64,000 nucleotides of DNA from Pseudoalteromonas luteoviolacea (GTDB lineage: Bacteria > Pseudomonadota > Gammaproteobacteria > Enterobacterales > Alteromonadaceae), in contig NZ_CP015411.1 in the NCBI RefSeq assembly GCF_001750165.1, positions 3,634,501 to 3,698,500 on the forward strand, read 5' to 3'. A program made the position numbers and the translations under genes. The notes under the pieces were generated by a model that was not told where the DNA came from, searched no databases, and worked only from the letters and a program-made list of their open reading frames with translations. This document shows, piece after piece, positions 33,370 to 42,379 of this stretch (the stretch's first letter is position 1; every line of letters begins with the position of its first letter).

Positions 33370-35589
33370 TTAAAATGCATATTTATATCCAACAGTCAGC
33401 TGTCTCGGTTTGCCAGGACGTGCGCCATAAGGTCTTCGGCTCACAATTTTATCCTCATCCAATAAGTTGTCCACTTTCAAGTAGACTTGACCGTAGTCAT
33501 CAAAGTCATAACTGGCTGAGAAATCAACAGTTGTCGAAGATGGCACTTCTTGACCCTCTAAATAAAGCGTGAACTCCTGGGTCCCATCGACCCAACTGCG
33601 TCCAGCGGCTTCTGGCATAGAGCCAATATACTTAATAGCCAATGAAGTACGCCACTTTTCAGCACTCAAGCCAATGTTAAAACTCACTTGATGCTCTGGC
33701 AGATATGGCAATGGATCACCACTTCTCACCTCACCCCATTGCGCAAAGGTCGTACGGCGGTCATTTTTAAACTCACCTTTGGTATACGTATAAACAAGAC
33801 TATACGGTATATCTAATTGTAAATTTAAAGGATAACGTTGTGAGAATTGTGCCTCAAGGCCGTATACATGCGCTGCGCCGCCATTAAACTCAGCATCCTG
33901 TTGTGTACTGTCACCGCAATTAGACTGACCACAACTTTCTTTTAAGTTGCTATAGTCATTGAAAAAGCTAACAATTTCAAATTCAGTAACACCATCGTTG
34001 AAACGGCCACCAAATTCATAATTCGTACTTTTTTCAATCTCAATCTCTGAAGATTGCGCTGGAGATGCCGGCGAGAAGCCTCTATGTACACCAAACAATA
34101 AACCCGAATCTTCACTTAACTGATAAAAACCACTTAGACCTGGCAACCAAATACGCGTTGTTTTATCAAGCCAATCATCTGGGTTATTGTTGTTTTGGTA
34201 GTGCATGTCCATAATCTCACCACGCAAACCCACACCCAAAGTTAACGCATCAAACTTAATTTTGTCTTCAACGTAAATCGACCAAGCTTCTGTATGTTCA
34301 GTATTCAATGTAGTGAAGCGCTTACTGTTCGCTACCAAAGACGATACACCTGACTTCATTTCATAGCTTTCTTCAAAGTGCTTACGTTCGATTTCATCCT
34401 CATGGAATCTCACGCCAAATGATAAATCATGGTTTAGGTCAAATAAGTCAAACGTAAAGTCACCGTCAATTTGTATCCCTTGCGAATAGTACTCCCTGTC
34501 ATTTGTACCCATAGTCAAGAAATTGGCTGCACCAGGCACTACAGAGTCTTGCTCACCTTTTAGGATTTCGTATAGACGTTGATTGTCTTCAGCTTCCGGA
34601 TTTAGCAAGATCTCCTGAGGTGATTTGCCTTCAACACTGTTTAATTTGAGCCAAGCACGCTCATAATCATTACGATATAGACGTGTTGTTAAACTCAAAT
34701 TCTCTGTGCTCATACTGTGGGTGAACATCACTTGCTGATGTTCAGTATCCATTTTTGCAGGCGCGGTTGCTGCGTAACGGCGATATGGATTTTCAGCAAA
34801 ATCAGCTTCGGTCAAACCGAGATAAGTTTCATCTGAAATCTCATCTGCATAGCTTAACTTTAAGCCGAAGTTATGTTCGATGTTACCCTGCTGCAAACGA
34901 TAGTTAAATTTAGCTAAGAAATCATTTTTATCAAAGCCCGTGTCACCACCACCGTCAAGCTCCTTAAAACCATCTGCTTGAACATTTACGGCTTCGACTA
35001 AGAAGCCAATATTATTAACCACTGAGCCAAAATAACCATGCGCTTTGGTATAACCATCACCGCCTGCGGCAATGTCTATCGCACCTTCAGTAAACTCAGG
35101 CACTGAACGTGTCACAAGGTTTAATGCACCTGCGATGGTCTGAGGACCATGTTTAATTGCAGCAGGTCCCTTAAACACTTCAACCGCGGTCATACGTGTT
35201 GTTTGTGGGAAATAGTATGCAGCCGGTGCTGAATAGGGTGCTGGACCAATTAAAACACCATCTTCCATTATGGTAATTTTTTTACTACGTTCAGGCGTTA
35301 CACCACGAAAGCCAATATTGGGACGCAAACCATAGCCATCTTCCTCACGGATATTCACCCCTGGCACAGAAGAAAGTACGCGATGTATGTCATCATACTC
35401 GTACTCACCTAATTGCTCTTCTGTCAGTAAAGTGGCAGAACCAGCCTCAGTCCTTAACTTGTCGTAATGACTGATAATTTGGATATGTTCGATGTCATCT
35501 TTCGCTGTTTCATCAGCGTAAGCACTTGGTAACGCAACAGCAACCGCCATTGCCAGTAATGATTTGTTAATACGTGTGTACTTAGTCAT
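33370..35589 (-). CDS. TonB-dependent receptor of the DUF4856-imelysin operon
   Basis: The protein has 739 residues with a signal peptide (residues 1 to about 25, ending SAYA). The plug contains IEHIQIISHYDKL, DIHRVLSSVPGVNIREEDG, RPNIGFRGVTPERSKKITIMEDG and VEVFKGPAAIKHGPQTIAGALNL. The barrel ends in QLTVGYKYAF. The FRGVTPERS form recalls FecA-type ferric-citrate receptors. It starts at the ATG at 35589, overlapping the imelysin gene stop by 8 nt, so translation is coupled. Position and a Fur-like site before the operon suggest an iron-related ligand, which is inference. Confidence 0.92.
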   Translation of the reverse strand: MTKYTRINKSLLAMAVAVALPSAYADETAKDDIEHIQIISHYDKLRTEAGSATLLTEEQLGEYEYDDIHRVLSSVPGVNIREEDGYGLRPNIGFRGVTPERSKKITIMEDGVLIGPAPYSAPAAYYFPQTTRMTAVEVFKGPAAIKHGPQTIAGALNLVTRSVPEFTEGAIDIAAGGDGYTKAHGYFGSVVNNIGFLVEAVNVQADGFKELDGGGDTGFDKNDFLAKFNYRLQQGNIEHNFGLKLSYADEISDETYLGLTEADFAENPYRRYAATAPAKMDTEHQQVMFTHSMSTENLSLTTRLYRNDYERAWLKLNSVEGKSPQEILLNPEAEDNQRLYEILKGEQDSVVPGAANFLTMGTNDREYYSQGIQIDGDFTFDLFDLNHDLSFGVRFHEDEIERKHFEESYEMKSGVSSLVANSKRFTTLNTEHTEAWSIYVEDKIKFDALTLGVGLRGEIMDMHYQNNNNPDDWLDKTTRIWLPGLSGFYQLSEDSGLLFGVHRGFSPASPAQSSEIEIEKSTNYEFGGRFNDGVTEFEIVSFFNDYSNLKESCGQSNCGDSTQQDAEFNGGAAHVYGLEAQFSQRYPLNLQLDIPYSLVYTYTKGEFKNDRRTTFAQWGEVRSGDPLPYLPEHQVSFNIGLSAEKWRTSLAIKYIGSMPEAAGRSWVDGTQEFTLYLEGQEVPSSTTVDFSASYDFDDYGQVYLKVDNLLDEDKIVSRRPYGARPGKPRQLTVGYKYAF

Positions 35590-36880
35590 TATCACCTGCC
35601 GATGTTTGAGGAAGTTCTAGAGCCAACTTATTGATAAAGTCATTCTTAAGCTCGTCAGTGACATTTTTCACCTTGTCATGCACTTCAGTTACAGCGGCAG
35701 TATTGTTTTCAACTGTGTCTTTTAAAGAACCATCAATAGCCAACAAAGCAGCTTCTGCTTCATTAAGCCCTGTTAACATGCGCTGTTTTACATCTGAGCC
35801 TTGCTCCGCATCAAGGAAGTCATCAAAGCCTAGCGTATTGTCTGCATTACTGCCTTCACCCGTAAAGATTTGTCTGAATGCGCGGATATTAGCAAGTAAG
35901 TTTTCTTTTGAATGCTCGGAGATGTCAGACTCCACATCCTGCGGGCAGATATTAGAGCCACAACTGTTGGTAAATAAACCTAAAGGCTCACCCAACTTTT
36001 GATCTTTAAGCTCTTTAGTCATATAGAACAGTGCTTTTGAAATTTCATTCAATGCGGTGTGTGCTGAATCAAACTGTGAACCTGAGCTGCCTGCGTTAAT
36101 CAATTGATTTGCAAAGCCATCGTCGCCTTGCCAGCGCGCAAGAATGGCAGTACTGTTTACGACAATATCACCAGCTGCTGTATGGGCAAATTCACAGCGC
36201 GCCACTTTTCGCTCCTCGACTGTGCGGCTGTTCCATGGAGCAAGTGCTTCATTTGCAAAACTACAGCTGTGGTCATAGTTTGTATTGAATAACGCATGTT
36301 CAATCGCAATTAAACCTTTTCTGTCTGATGTACGTGCTTTGATATCATAAGGTTTGCTTGGATCACCGTTGATAACCCCATCCTCATGATAAACGATATC
36401 CTGATCAATACTACAAAGCGCGCCACCAGCTGGCCAAGAGTAAATATTACTCTTTAATGCTTTACCATTTTCCAATAATGGACCCACTTGCATTAATTCA
36501 ACATATTGCCAACCAGCCATCGCTGCACGCCAGCTGTCTTTCGCTTTGTCATGGAGCTCAGATGCAGTATCGCTTTGCGCCTTTTCTGCCACACAATATT
36601 CTGCTATTTGTGTTTGCTGTGCTCTGGCAAATTGATCGAATTGAGTTAATGTTGGGGTCAATACATTATTAACCAAGTTTGCAACCAACGCAGCCTCATC
36701 GAACGACGTTGGCGTCGTCGGCGTAGTTGGAGTAGTCGGTGTTGTTGGTGTAGTTGGATTAGTCGTACCATTACCACCTGCAAACTCAGAGCCTGCTGTA
36801 CTCGAACTACTCTCTCCACAGCCACTTAATAGCAAGGTGACTGCCACAGCGACTGCACTCAATGGGGTTAACACTCTCAT
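35582..36880 (-). CDS. Imelysin-family lipoprotein
   Basis: A 432-residue lipoprotein with lipobox LLSGC (lipidated C21), then a Thr-Pro repeat linker (residues 39-58) and an imelysin-like helical domain. The family motif GxHxxE appears as GLIAIE (189-194), so the histidine position is Ile191 while Glu194 is kept. SWPAGGALCSID near 148-159 and a late SKENLLANIRAFRQIFTGEG segment also match the family. Imelysin-like proteins (IrpA, EfeO-related, ICMP) are iron-regulated cell-surface proteins of uncertain biochemical role; peptidase activity is doubtful here. The gene lies between the DUF4856 and receptor genes. Confidence 0.85.
   Translation of the reverse strand: MRVLTPLSAVAVAVTLLLSGCGESSSSTAGSEFAGGNGTTNPTTPTTPTTPTTPTTPTSFDEAALVANLVNNVLTPTLTQFDQFARAQQTQIAEYCVAEKAQSDTASELHDKAKDSWRAAMAGWQYVELMQVGPLLENGKALKSNIYSWPAGGALCSIDQDIVYHEDGVINGDPSKPYDIKARTSDRKGLIAIEHALFNTNYDHSCSFANEALAPWNSRTVEERKVARCEFAHTAAGDIVVNSTAILARWQGDDGFANQLINAGSSGSQFDSAHTALNEISKALFYMTKELKDQKLGEPLGLFTNSCGSNICPQDVESDISEHSKENLLANIRAFRQIFTGEGSNADNTLGFDDFLDAEQGSDVKQRMLTGLNEAEAALLAIDGSLKDTVENNTAAVTEVHDKVKNVTDELKNDFINKLALELPQTSAGDND
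36712..36763 (-). repeat. In-frame 9-bp tandem repeat encoding Thr-Thr-Pro
   Basis: Five consecutive Thr-Thr-Pro units plus flanking Thr/Pro codons are encoded by imperfect 9-bp repeats in the linker of the imelysin lipoprotein. Unit gain or loss would keep the frame and change only linker length. Confidence 0.75.
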
Positions 36881-36915
36881 TGCGTCTCTCTTTTTTGATA
36901 CCTATAAATAAAACA

Positions 36916-36945
36916 AAAGGTTAGCTACATAAGCAGCTAACCTTT
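36916..36945 (-). terminator. Hairpin between the DUF4856 and imelysin genes
   Basis: AAAGGTTAGCT pairs with AGCTAACCTTT (11 bp, 8-nt loop). On the minus strand it is followed by TTTTGTTTTA. It lies inside the presumed operon, so partial termination could keep expression of the downstream genes below that of the DUF4856 gene. Confidence 0.6.
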
Positions 36946-36967
36946 ACGTTATAAATAATAAAACAGA

Positions 36968-38791
36968 TTACCAGTTAGCAACATTATCTGCATCAAAGTT
37001 ATATGCTTGTGCAATGATGTCACGTGCTTTTTCTAAGTCTGCAATGTATGCGTCCACGTCTGCTGCTGCAAGCTTAGGTGCATCACCCATTAACTGGTGA
37101 ATTTCTTTAAACTGCTCATCAGTAATTGGTGAATGAGGGTTGAACTGTGAGTTCAATGCAAAGCCTTTCATCTCTGACCAATGTTTAGCAACAGCGTAGA
37201 ACTGCTCAGCTGTGTAAGCACCGCCTGCAATATCTTTCAGGTCACCATCTTCATGGCTAATAGTGTCATTGATGTAATGAACTACTGTCGCTGCGATTGA
37301 TTTTTCCCAGTAAAGAAGCGCTTGGTCACGGTACTTTTTAAGCTCAGCTTGGTCTTCAGCAGACCACTGATCAATGTTAGTACCTACGTTTTTATTAATG
37401 ATTGCACGGCCATTGATGAATGCAATTTGTGCTGCTGCACTGAAATCAGTTGGGTTTGCATTGCTCTTCGTACCACGGTCACGTTTTGCAGCATTACCTG
37501 AGTTACCGAAGTTGTACTCAGATTTCAGGTCAATACCGTTTTGACCATCAAAGTCATTGTAACCATTTTCAAATTCTGGGCGACCATCTTTACCAGCAAT
37601 CTCGTCATCAGAGTACTCTAGATAGTTGATTGCTGCACCAAAGTAGCCATAAGCTTCATCCCACTTATGCTCCATATCAGTGTAATTTTTGTCAGCGTCA
37701 ACTTCAGCATTCTGCGCAGGCGAGATCTCTGTGTTACCTTCTGGATTACTGAAGAGCAACTCATCCATATAATCATCAGCACCTTGTGACAATGAAACAG
37801 CACCATTTAAGTGCTTTTGGATCAGCTGTGCAACGTCTAAACCTTCAGGAGTTACATATAGCTTTGTTAATTCAACACTGCCTTCATTATGCTCTGCAAA
37901 GATTTTAGTACCGCCATTTGCTGTTTCTACTTGCTTTTTAATTAAGTCAAAGTAGTACTCAACCAAGCCATTTGGCGTTTTGTCAAACGTGCCAAACTCA
38001 GTCCAACCTACGAATGATGTGCCATTATTCCACTCTTTATTCATTGGAGAAGCATCACTACCAGCAATCTTACCACCTGCGCCTGCAACAGTTTTCTTAC
38101 TGCTGATTTCACCTAAGTTGGTTTGTGCTACGCCTTTACCTTCAGTGAAAGTGAATGCAGAACCGTGGAAGCTTTCGTCTTGTGCTAAGATAAAACCTTC
38201 AGCCACAGTAAGTGTCGTATTACGGTCATCAACGCTTACGTCTGTCGTTAGCTTACCAAGCAAAGACTTTGCTTCAGCCATAGCTGCATGACGAGAGGTT
38301 TGACCTGAATAAGCTACGCTTGAGTTGCCTCCATTAACAAACGCATACAGGTTTTTACCAGCCGTTGGCTCCATATCTGTAATAGCAACTTCAATCGCCT
38401 GCTCTACTTTTTCGCCAGCTGAGTCAGTTGCAGTAACTGTTAAGCCAACTTTCTGTTCAGCTTCTTGCTCGAAGTTTAATGCGTTGAACGCTTTAAGCTT
38501 TAACTTACCTTCAACAATTTCAAAACGACCGTCACTTACTGTAAATGTAAGCGCAGCTGCATCATCATTATCATCCGCAATGGTGATACCTGTAACTTCT
38601 GCGCCCAGCGTATCTTCCATAACACTTGCTGTTTCAACAGTAATAGTTGGTGCTTTATTTGAAGGAGTTGTTGGTGCAGGTGTTTCTGGAGTAGTTACTG
38701 TGTTGTTATCGCTACTAGAGCCACCACAACCTGTTAAACCAACCGTTGCTGCTAGAATTGCAGTTGCAAGCAGAGACTTTCTTAATGCCAT
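36968..38791 (-). CDS. DUF4856 domain lipoprotein with cadherin-like N-terminal domain
   Basis: A 607-residue lipoprotein with lipobox LTGC (lipidated C22). A Thr/Pro-rich linker and a cadherin-like module (about 50-150, including VEDTLGAEVTGITIADDNDD and VAITDMEP) follow. The C-terminal 450 residues form a DUF4856-type domain, with KNLYAFVNGG, YLEYSDDEIAGK and FSAAAQIAFINGRA. The module DDNDDAAALTFTVSDGRFEI is Asp-rich and may bind calcium. I use the ATG at 38791 with AGGAAG about 7 nt upstream. Function is unknown; as the first gene of an operon with imelysin and a TonB-dependent receptor, a surface iron-acquisition role is inferred. Confidence 0.85.
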   Translation of the reverse strand: MALRKSLLATAILAATVGLTGCGGSSSDNNTVTTPETPAPTTPSNKAPTITVETASVMEDTLGAEVTGITIADDNDDAAALTFTVSDGRFEIVEGKLKLKAFNALNFEQEAEQKVGLTVTATDSAGEKVEQAIEVAITDMEPTAGKNLYAFVNGGNSSVAYSGQTSRHAAMAEAKSLLGKLTTDVSVDDRNTTLTVAEGFILAQDESFHGSAFTFTEGKGVAQTNLGEISSKKTVAGAGGKIAGSDASPMNKEWNNGTSFVGWTEFGTFDKTPNGLVEYYFDLIKKQVETANGGTKIFAEHNEGSVELTKLYVTPEGLDVAQLIQKHLNGAVSLSQGADDYMDELLFSNPEGNTEISPAQNAEVDADKNYTDMEHKWDEAYGYFGAAINYLEYSDDEIAGKDGRPEFENGYNDFDGQNGIDLKSEYNFGNSGNAAKRDRGTKSNANPTDFSAAAQIAFINGRAIINKNVGTNIDQWSAEDQAELKKYRDQALLYWEKSIAATVVHYINDTISHEDGDLKDIAGGAYTAEQFYAVAKHWSEMKGFALNSQFNPHSPITDEQFKEIHQLMGDAPKLAAADVDAYIADLEKARDIIAQAYNFDADNVANW

Positions 38792-38843
38792 TGGACGTCT
38801 TCCTATGAAAATTATTTGTATTTGCATTTTCTTAACGGGACAA

Positions 38844-38879
38844 AGTATACACCGACCTAAATAGCAATCAATATTATTT
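38844..38879 (-). promoter_or_regulatory. Promoter with Fur-box-like site before the DUF4856 operon
   Basis: On the minus strand TTGATT (38866-38871) and TATACT (38844-38849) are 16 nt apart. Positions 38859-38879 overlap the -35 and form a 21-bp AT-rich near-palindrome with AAATA at one end and TATTT at the other. By my count it agrees with the 7-1-7 Fur consensus at 15 of 20 informative positions. Iron repression is thus plausible, but AT-rich DNA produces such matches easily. Confidence 0.45.
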
Positions 38880-39057
38880 GCGTTGTTAAACGTATACAAA
38901 TTGACAGGTAGAGTTAAGACTAAATATAGAAGAGAAAATGAGAGTCAATAGCATTAAATCTGAAATAATTTGTAACAACCTGTTTTGAAAGGATTTTGAT
39001 TTTTTAAATACAAATTATAGAATATTTTGTTATATATTTTTCACAGGGTTTGGTTGA

Positions 39058-39086
39058 TTTATAGTTCGAAAAATTCGAACTATAAA
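39058..39086. repeat. Perfect 13-bp inverted repeat with 3-nt spacer
   Basis: TTTATAGTTCGAA and TTCGAACTATAAA flank AAA. It ends 4 bp from the stop codon of the pseudo-receiver regulator gene on the minus strand. There is no T run after it on either strand. It could be a terminator hairpin of an unusual kind or a regulator binding site for the DUF4856 operon downstream. Confidence 0.6.
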
Positions 39087-39089
39087 TAT

Positions 39090-39797
39090 TTACCACGCCT
39101 CTTTCACAAAGAGATACCCTTGACGCCAAACGGTTTTTATCTTTTGCGGACTAGTTGCATTGTCCCCGAGCTTCTTACGAAGGCACGATACACGCACATC
39201 AATTGTTCGGCTGTTTATTTGATACCCCTGACCGATAATCTTTTGGTAAATTTCTTCTCGGCTGACCACCTGAGGAGCCTTAAAGGCCAATAACCAAATT
39301 AGATCAAATTCATGCGTTGTCAAACTCACGAGTGAATTTTCTAACATGACAGTGCGCTCATCGCCTTTGATGGTCAAAGCACCGAAAGTGAGTACATTGC
39401 CCTCATTATTGATATTTTTTACTTTGGCTACTTGGCATTTTCGCGACATTGCGTCCAATCGAGCCCGCCATAACCGTGGCTTGGCATGAGTTGCAATCAC
39501 ATCATCTGCGCCAAGTTCGAGTAACAGGCTTTGAATATCATCATTGTTGTCATCTACTGATACAAAAACAGGAGCCTGATAATAGCTTTTTAACGTGTTG
39601 ATCGTGTCGAATTTTGCACTGGTTGCAATAGTCTGATCTATGACAATGCTACTAACAAATCCTTTGTTACTGGTTTGGTTTACATGATCCAAATTTTCTA
39701 AGACCATAGTTTGCACATCAAATCCCTGATTTTGAAGTGCGGCTTGTGGTACTGCCAAGCTGTTACTTTTACTCTCTGCGATCAGTACGGTATGCAC
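39090..39797 (-). CDS. OmpR-type regulator with degenerate receiver domain
   Basis: A 235-residue protein. Its C-terminal 100 residues are a good winged-helix DNA-binding domain (LTTHEFDLIWLLAFKAPQVV, then RTIDVRVSCLRKKLGD and IKTVWRQGYLFV). The N-terminal 120 residues follow a receiver fold, but the acidic pair is replaced by ESKS (LIAESKSN), the phosphoacceptor position lies in SIVIDQTIA without the normal D-x-x-x-P context, and the conserved Lys region reads VIATHAKP. It therefore probably works without phosphorylation. No kinase gene is adjacent. It is 298 bp upstream of the DUF4856 operon on the same strand, a possible target. Confidence 0.85.
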   Translation of the reverse strand: MHTVLIAESKSNSLAVPQAALQNQGFDVQTMVLENLDHVNQTSNKGFVSSIVIDQTIATSAKFDTINTLKSYYQAPVFVSVDDNNDDIQSLLLELGADDVIATHAKPRLWRARLDAMSRKCQVAKVKNINNEGNVLTFGALTIKGDERTVMLENSLVSLTTHEFDLIWLLAFKAPQVVSREEIYQKIIGQGYQINSRTIDVRVSCLRKKLGDNATSPQKIKTVWRQGYLFVKEAW

Positions 39798-39862
39798 TAC
39801 TTACCTCTGTTCAAAATACCTTAATTTTTTGCGAGTCTACTCCTCTTACCTGAACATCAGCT

Positions 39863-40756
39863 TTACGAATTAAATATTCCTTTAGATACTGAAAACAATT
39901 TATTAATTACCGGATCTTGAAGTCGTTTTTTCTTCACGACCAGCCCAATATCAATCTCTTCAGACTGTAAGTTCAACTGTTGAACTTGATTCTTAAATGG
40001 GCTTTGAGACAGCACGATTTCTGGGATATATGCTACGCCAAATCCTAAGCTTGCTAATGCCACCATGGCTTCATGACCGGAAACATGCGCGTATACTTGA
40101 GGCTGTATGGACATACGTTTAAAAAAGTCATCAATTCTGTCTTTAAGCACCCCTTGCTCTGGCACAATAAAAGGTAGGCTCCCCCACGGAAGGCTACCAC
40201 TGCTGTGCTCATTCAACAGTTCAGTTAGGGGGCATGTCATCGTCGGAGCGATAAACACCAACCTCGAACGACCAATTGATTGATACTCAACCCCCTGAGG
40301 TAACGAAGCCGGTTTCACCGCGACCGCGACGTCAGCCAAATCCCCTTGTACTTGAGAAATTGAATATGCGGGATCGCCAGTCATCAAGTTTAGCTCGACA
40401 TGGGGATACTCTTTACGATAACGTGCAAACAAATCATAAATAAAGCTATAAGAAGCCGTCACTGAACAATACAAACTTAATTCACCAGTCAACGGTTTTG
40501 AGTCGTCCTGGCACTCACTTTTAAACTGTCGCCAACTAGCCAGTGTAGCCTGAGCATAGTGCACAAATGCCTTACCTTGTGGTGTTAAAGACACACTGCG
40601 GTTATCTCTAATAAATAATGGTGTACCAACTTCAGTTTCTAGCTGCTTGATTTGGCGACTTAATGTTGGTGGGCTAATGTAGCACTTCTCGCTTGCTCTT
40701 GAAAAATGCAAAGTATCAGCCAAAGCCAGAAAATAGTTGAGCTGTTTGTGGTCCAT
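39863..40756 (-). CDS. ilvY: LysR-family regulator IlvY
   Basis: A 297-residue LysR-type activator. The N-terminal HTH includes LNYFLALADTLHFSRASEKCY and PPTLSRQIKQLE. The effector domain follows from about residue 90. It is divergent from ilvC, which IlvY activates in response to acetolactate or acetohydroxybutyrate in E. coli, and the position here is the same. I start at the ATG at 40756 with GGAGGGG 5 nt upstream, seven codons inside the longest frame. Confidence 0.93.
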   Translation of the reverse strand: MDHKQLNYFLALADTLHFSRASEKCYISPPTLSRQIKQLETEVGTPLFIRDNRSVSLTPQGKAFVHYAQATLASWRQFKSECQDDSKPLTGELSLYCSVTASYSFIYDLFARYRKEYPHVELNLMTGDPAYSISQVQGDLADVAVAVKPASLPQGVEYQSIGRSRLVFIAPTMTCPLTELLNEHSSGSLPWGSLPFIVPEQGVLKDRIDDFFKRMSIQPQVYAHVSGHEAMVALASLGFGVAYIPEIVLSQSPFKNQVQQLNLQSEEIDIGLVVKKKRLQDPVINKLFSVSKGIFNS

Positions 40757-40885
40757 CAAAACCCCTCCATGTTTCAAAATATGAAATACAATAATTTAAA
40801 TATATCATTTTACGCAAGCATTACTTCAATCTATCTTGGTTGTAACACAAACATATAATTTAAAGACGACAAAGCAGGACCTAAC
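40757..40885 (+). promoter_or_regulatory. ilvY-ilvC divergent control region
   Basis: The 129-bp space contains TATAAT at 40854-40859, 26 nt before the ilvC ATG. No good -35 lies 17 nt upstream, as expected for an activator-dependent promoter. IlvY operators are presumed in the AT-rich part near 40790-40835, but I could not define them. AGGA just before the ATG is the ilvC ribosome binding site. Confidence 0.5.
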
Positions 40886-42358
40886 ATGGCGAATTATTTC
40901 AACTCCTTACCGCTGCGCGAACAACTTGCGCAATTGGCTCAATGTAAGTTTATGGATCCATCTGAGTTTAATGATGGCGTAGAAGTTCTTAAAGGTAAAA
41001 AGTTGGTGATTGTAGGTTGCGGCGCACAGGGCTTAAACCAAGGCCTAAACCTAAGAGACTCTGGTTTAGATGTTGCTTATGCACTAAGACAATCTGCCAT
41101 CGATGAAAAAAGACAATCATTCTTAAACGCCAGCGATAACGGCTTTGTCGTAGGCAACTATGAAGACTTAATCCCTACTGCGGATTTAGTACTGAATTTA
41201 ACACCTGACAAACAGCACTCTGCTGTTGTCGAAGCCATCATGCCGATGATGAAACAAGGCGCAACACTTTCATATTCCCATGGATTTAATATTGTAGAAG
41301 AAGGTATGCAAGTCAGAGATGACATTACGGTTATCATGGTTGCACCAAAGTGCCCCGGCAGTGAGGTAAGAGAAGAATATAAACGTGGCTTTGGCGTGCC
41401 GACGCTAATTGCCGTTCACCCTGAAAATGACCCTGAAGGAAAAGGGCTCGCACAAGCTAAAGCGTATGCCGCGGGAACTGGTGGTCATAAAGCGGGGGTT
41501 CTGAACTCATCTTTTATTGCTGAAGTTAAATCTGACTTGATGGGTGAGCAAACTATTTTATGCGGTATGCTACAAACAGGCTCCCTGCTCTGCTTTGATA
41601 AAATGGTCGAACAAGGTATTGCCCCTGATTACGCCTCTAAATTAATCCAGTATGGCTGGGAAGTGATCACAGAAGCACTAAAACATGGTGGTATTACCAA
41701 CATGATGGATAGGTTATCCAATCCAGCAAAAATCAAAGCATTTGAATTGGCCGAAGAACTCAAAAACATCATGGCACCATTGTATAACAAACATATGGAC
41801 GACATCATCAGCGGTGAATTTTCTAGTGGTATGATGGCTGATTGGGCGGAAGGTGACGCAAAATTATTAGCATGGCGCTCAGAAACCGCTGAAACCGCAT
41901 TTGAAAAACAGGCCAATACTGAGCTGCACATCTCAGAACAAACCTTTTTCGACAAAGGTATCCTGATGGTTGCTATGGTGAAAGCAGGCGTTGAACTGGC
42001 ATTTGAAACAATGACTGCAGCGGGCATTATCGAAGAGTCTGCATATTATGAGTCTTTACACGAAACGCCACTTATTGCTAACACTATTGCCCGTAAAAAG
42101 CTCTTTGAGATGAACAGAACCATCTCTGATACAGCTGAATATGGGTGTTACTTATATAACCATGCGTGTCTACCTCTATTAAAGCCTTTTATGGAGAAAA
42201 TCAACAGTGATGTTATTGGTGCAGGCTTAAACCAAGAAGATAACTATGTTGATAATCAGAAGCTTATCTCTGTTAATAGTGTAATTAGAAGGCACCCAGT
42301 TGAGGTTATTGGTACAGAGTTGCGCGGCCATATGTCTGCCATGAAACGAATCGTATAA
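40886..42358 (+). CDS. ilvC: Ketol-acid reductoisomerase (class II)
   Basis: A 490-residue NADPH- and Mg-dependent enzyme that isomerises and reduces acetolactate and acetohydroxybutyrate in valine, leucine and isoleucine synthesis. The long form, with a duplicated C-terminal helical domain, is the E. coli class II type (491 residues). The nucleotide-binding segment is LVIVGCGAQGLNQGLNLRDSG near residues 38-58. AKKC-like VAPKCPGSEVREEYKRG and the acidic metal region DLMGEQTILCG are also typical. It is divergent from ilvY and followed by a terminator. Confidence 0.98.
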   Translation: MANYFNSLPLREQLAQLAQCKFMDPSEFNDGVEVLKGKKLVIVGCGAQGLNQGLNLRDSGLDVAYALRQSAIDEKRQSFLNASDNGFVVGNYEDLIPTADLVLNLTPDKQHSAVVEAIMPMMKQGATLSYSHGFNIVEEGMQVRDDITVIMVAPKCPGSEVREEYKRGFGVPTLIAVHPENDPEGKGLAQAKAYAAGTGGHKAGVLNSSFIAEVKSDLMGEQTILCGMLQTGSLLCFDKMVEQGIAPDYASKLIQYGWEVITEALKHGGITNMMDRLSNPAKIKAFELAEELKNIMAPLYNKHMDDIISGEFSSGMMADWAEGDAKLLAWRSETAETAFEKQANTELHISEQTFFDKGILMVAMVKAGVELAFETMTAAGIIEESAYYESLHETPLIANTIARKKLFEMNRTISDTAEYGCYLYNHACLPLLKPFMEKINSDVIGAGLNQEDNYVDNQKLISVNSVIRRHPVEVIGTELRGHMSAMKRIV

Positions 42359-42379
42359 AACAGTTCGCTTGTTAGAACC

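Noticed and set aside
38325..38864. 179-codon plus-strand reading frame
   Set aside because: It is antisense to the DUF4856 lipoprotein gene, whose lipobox, ribosome binding site and domain pattern are convincing; its composition is that of a mirror frame.
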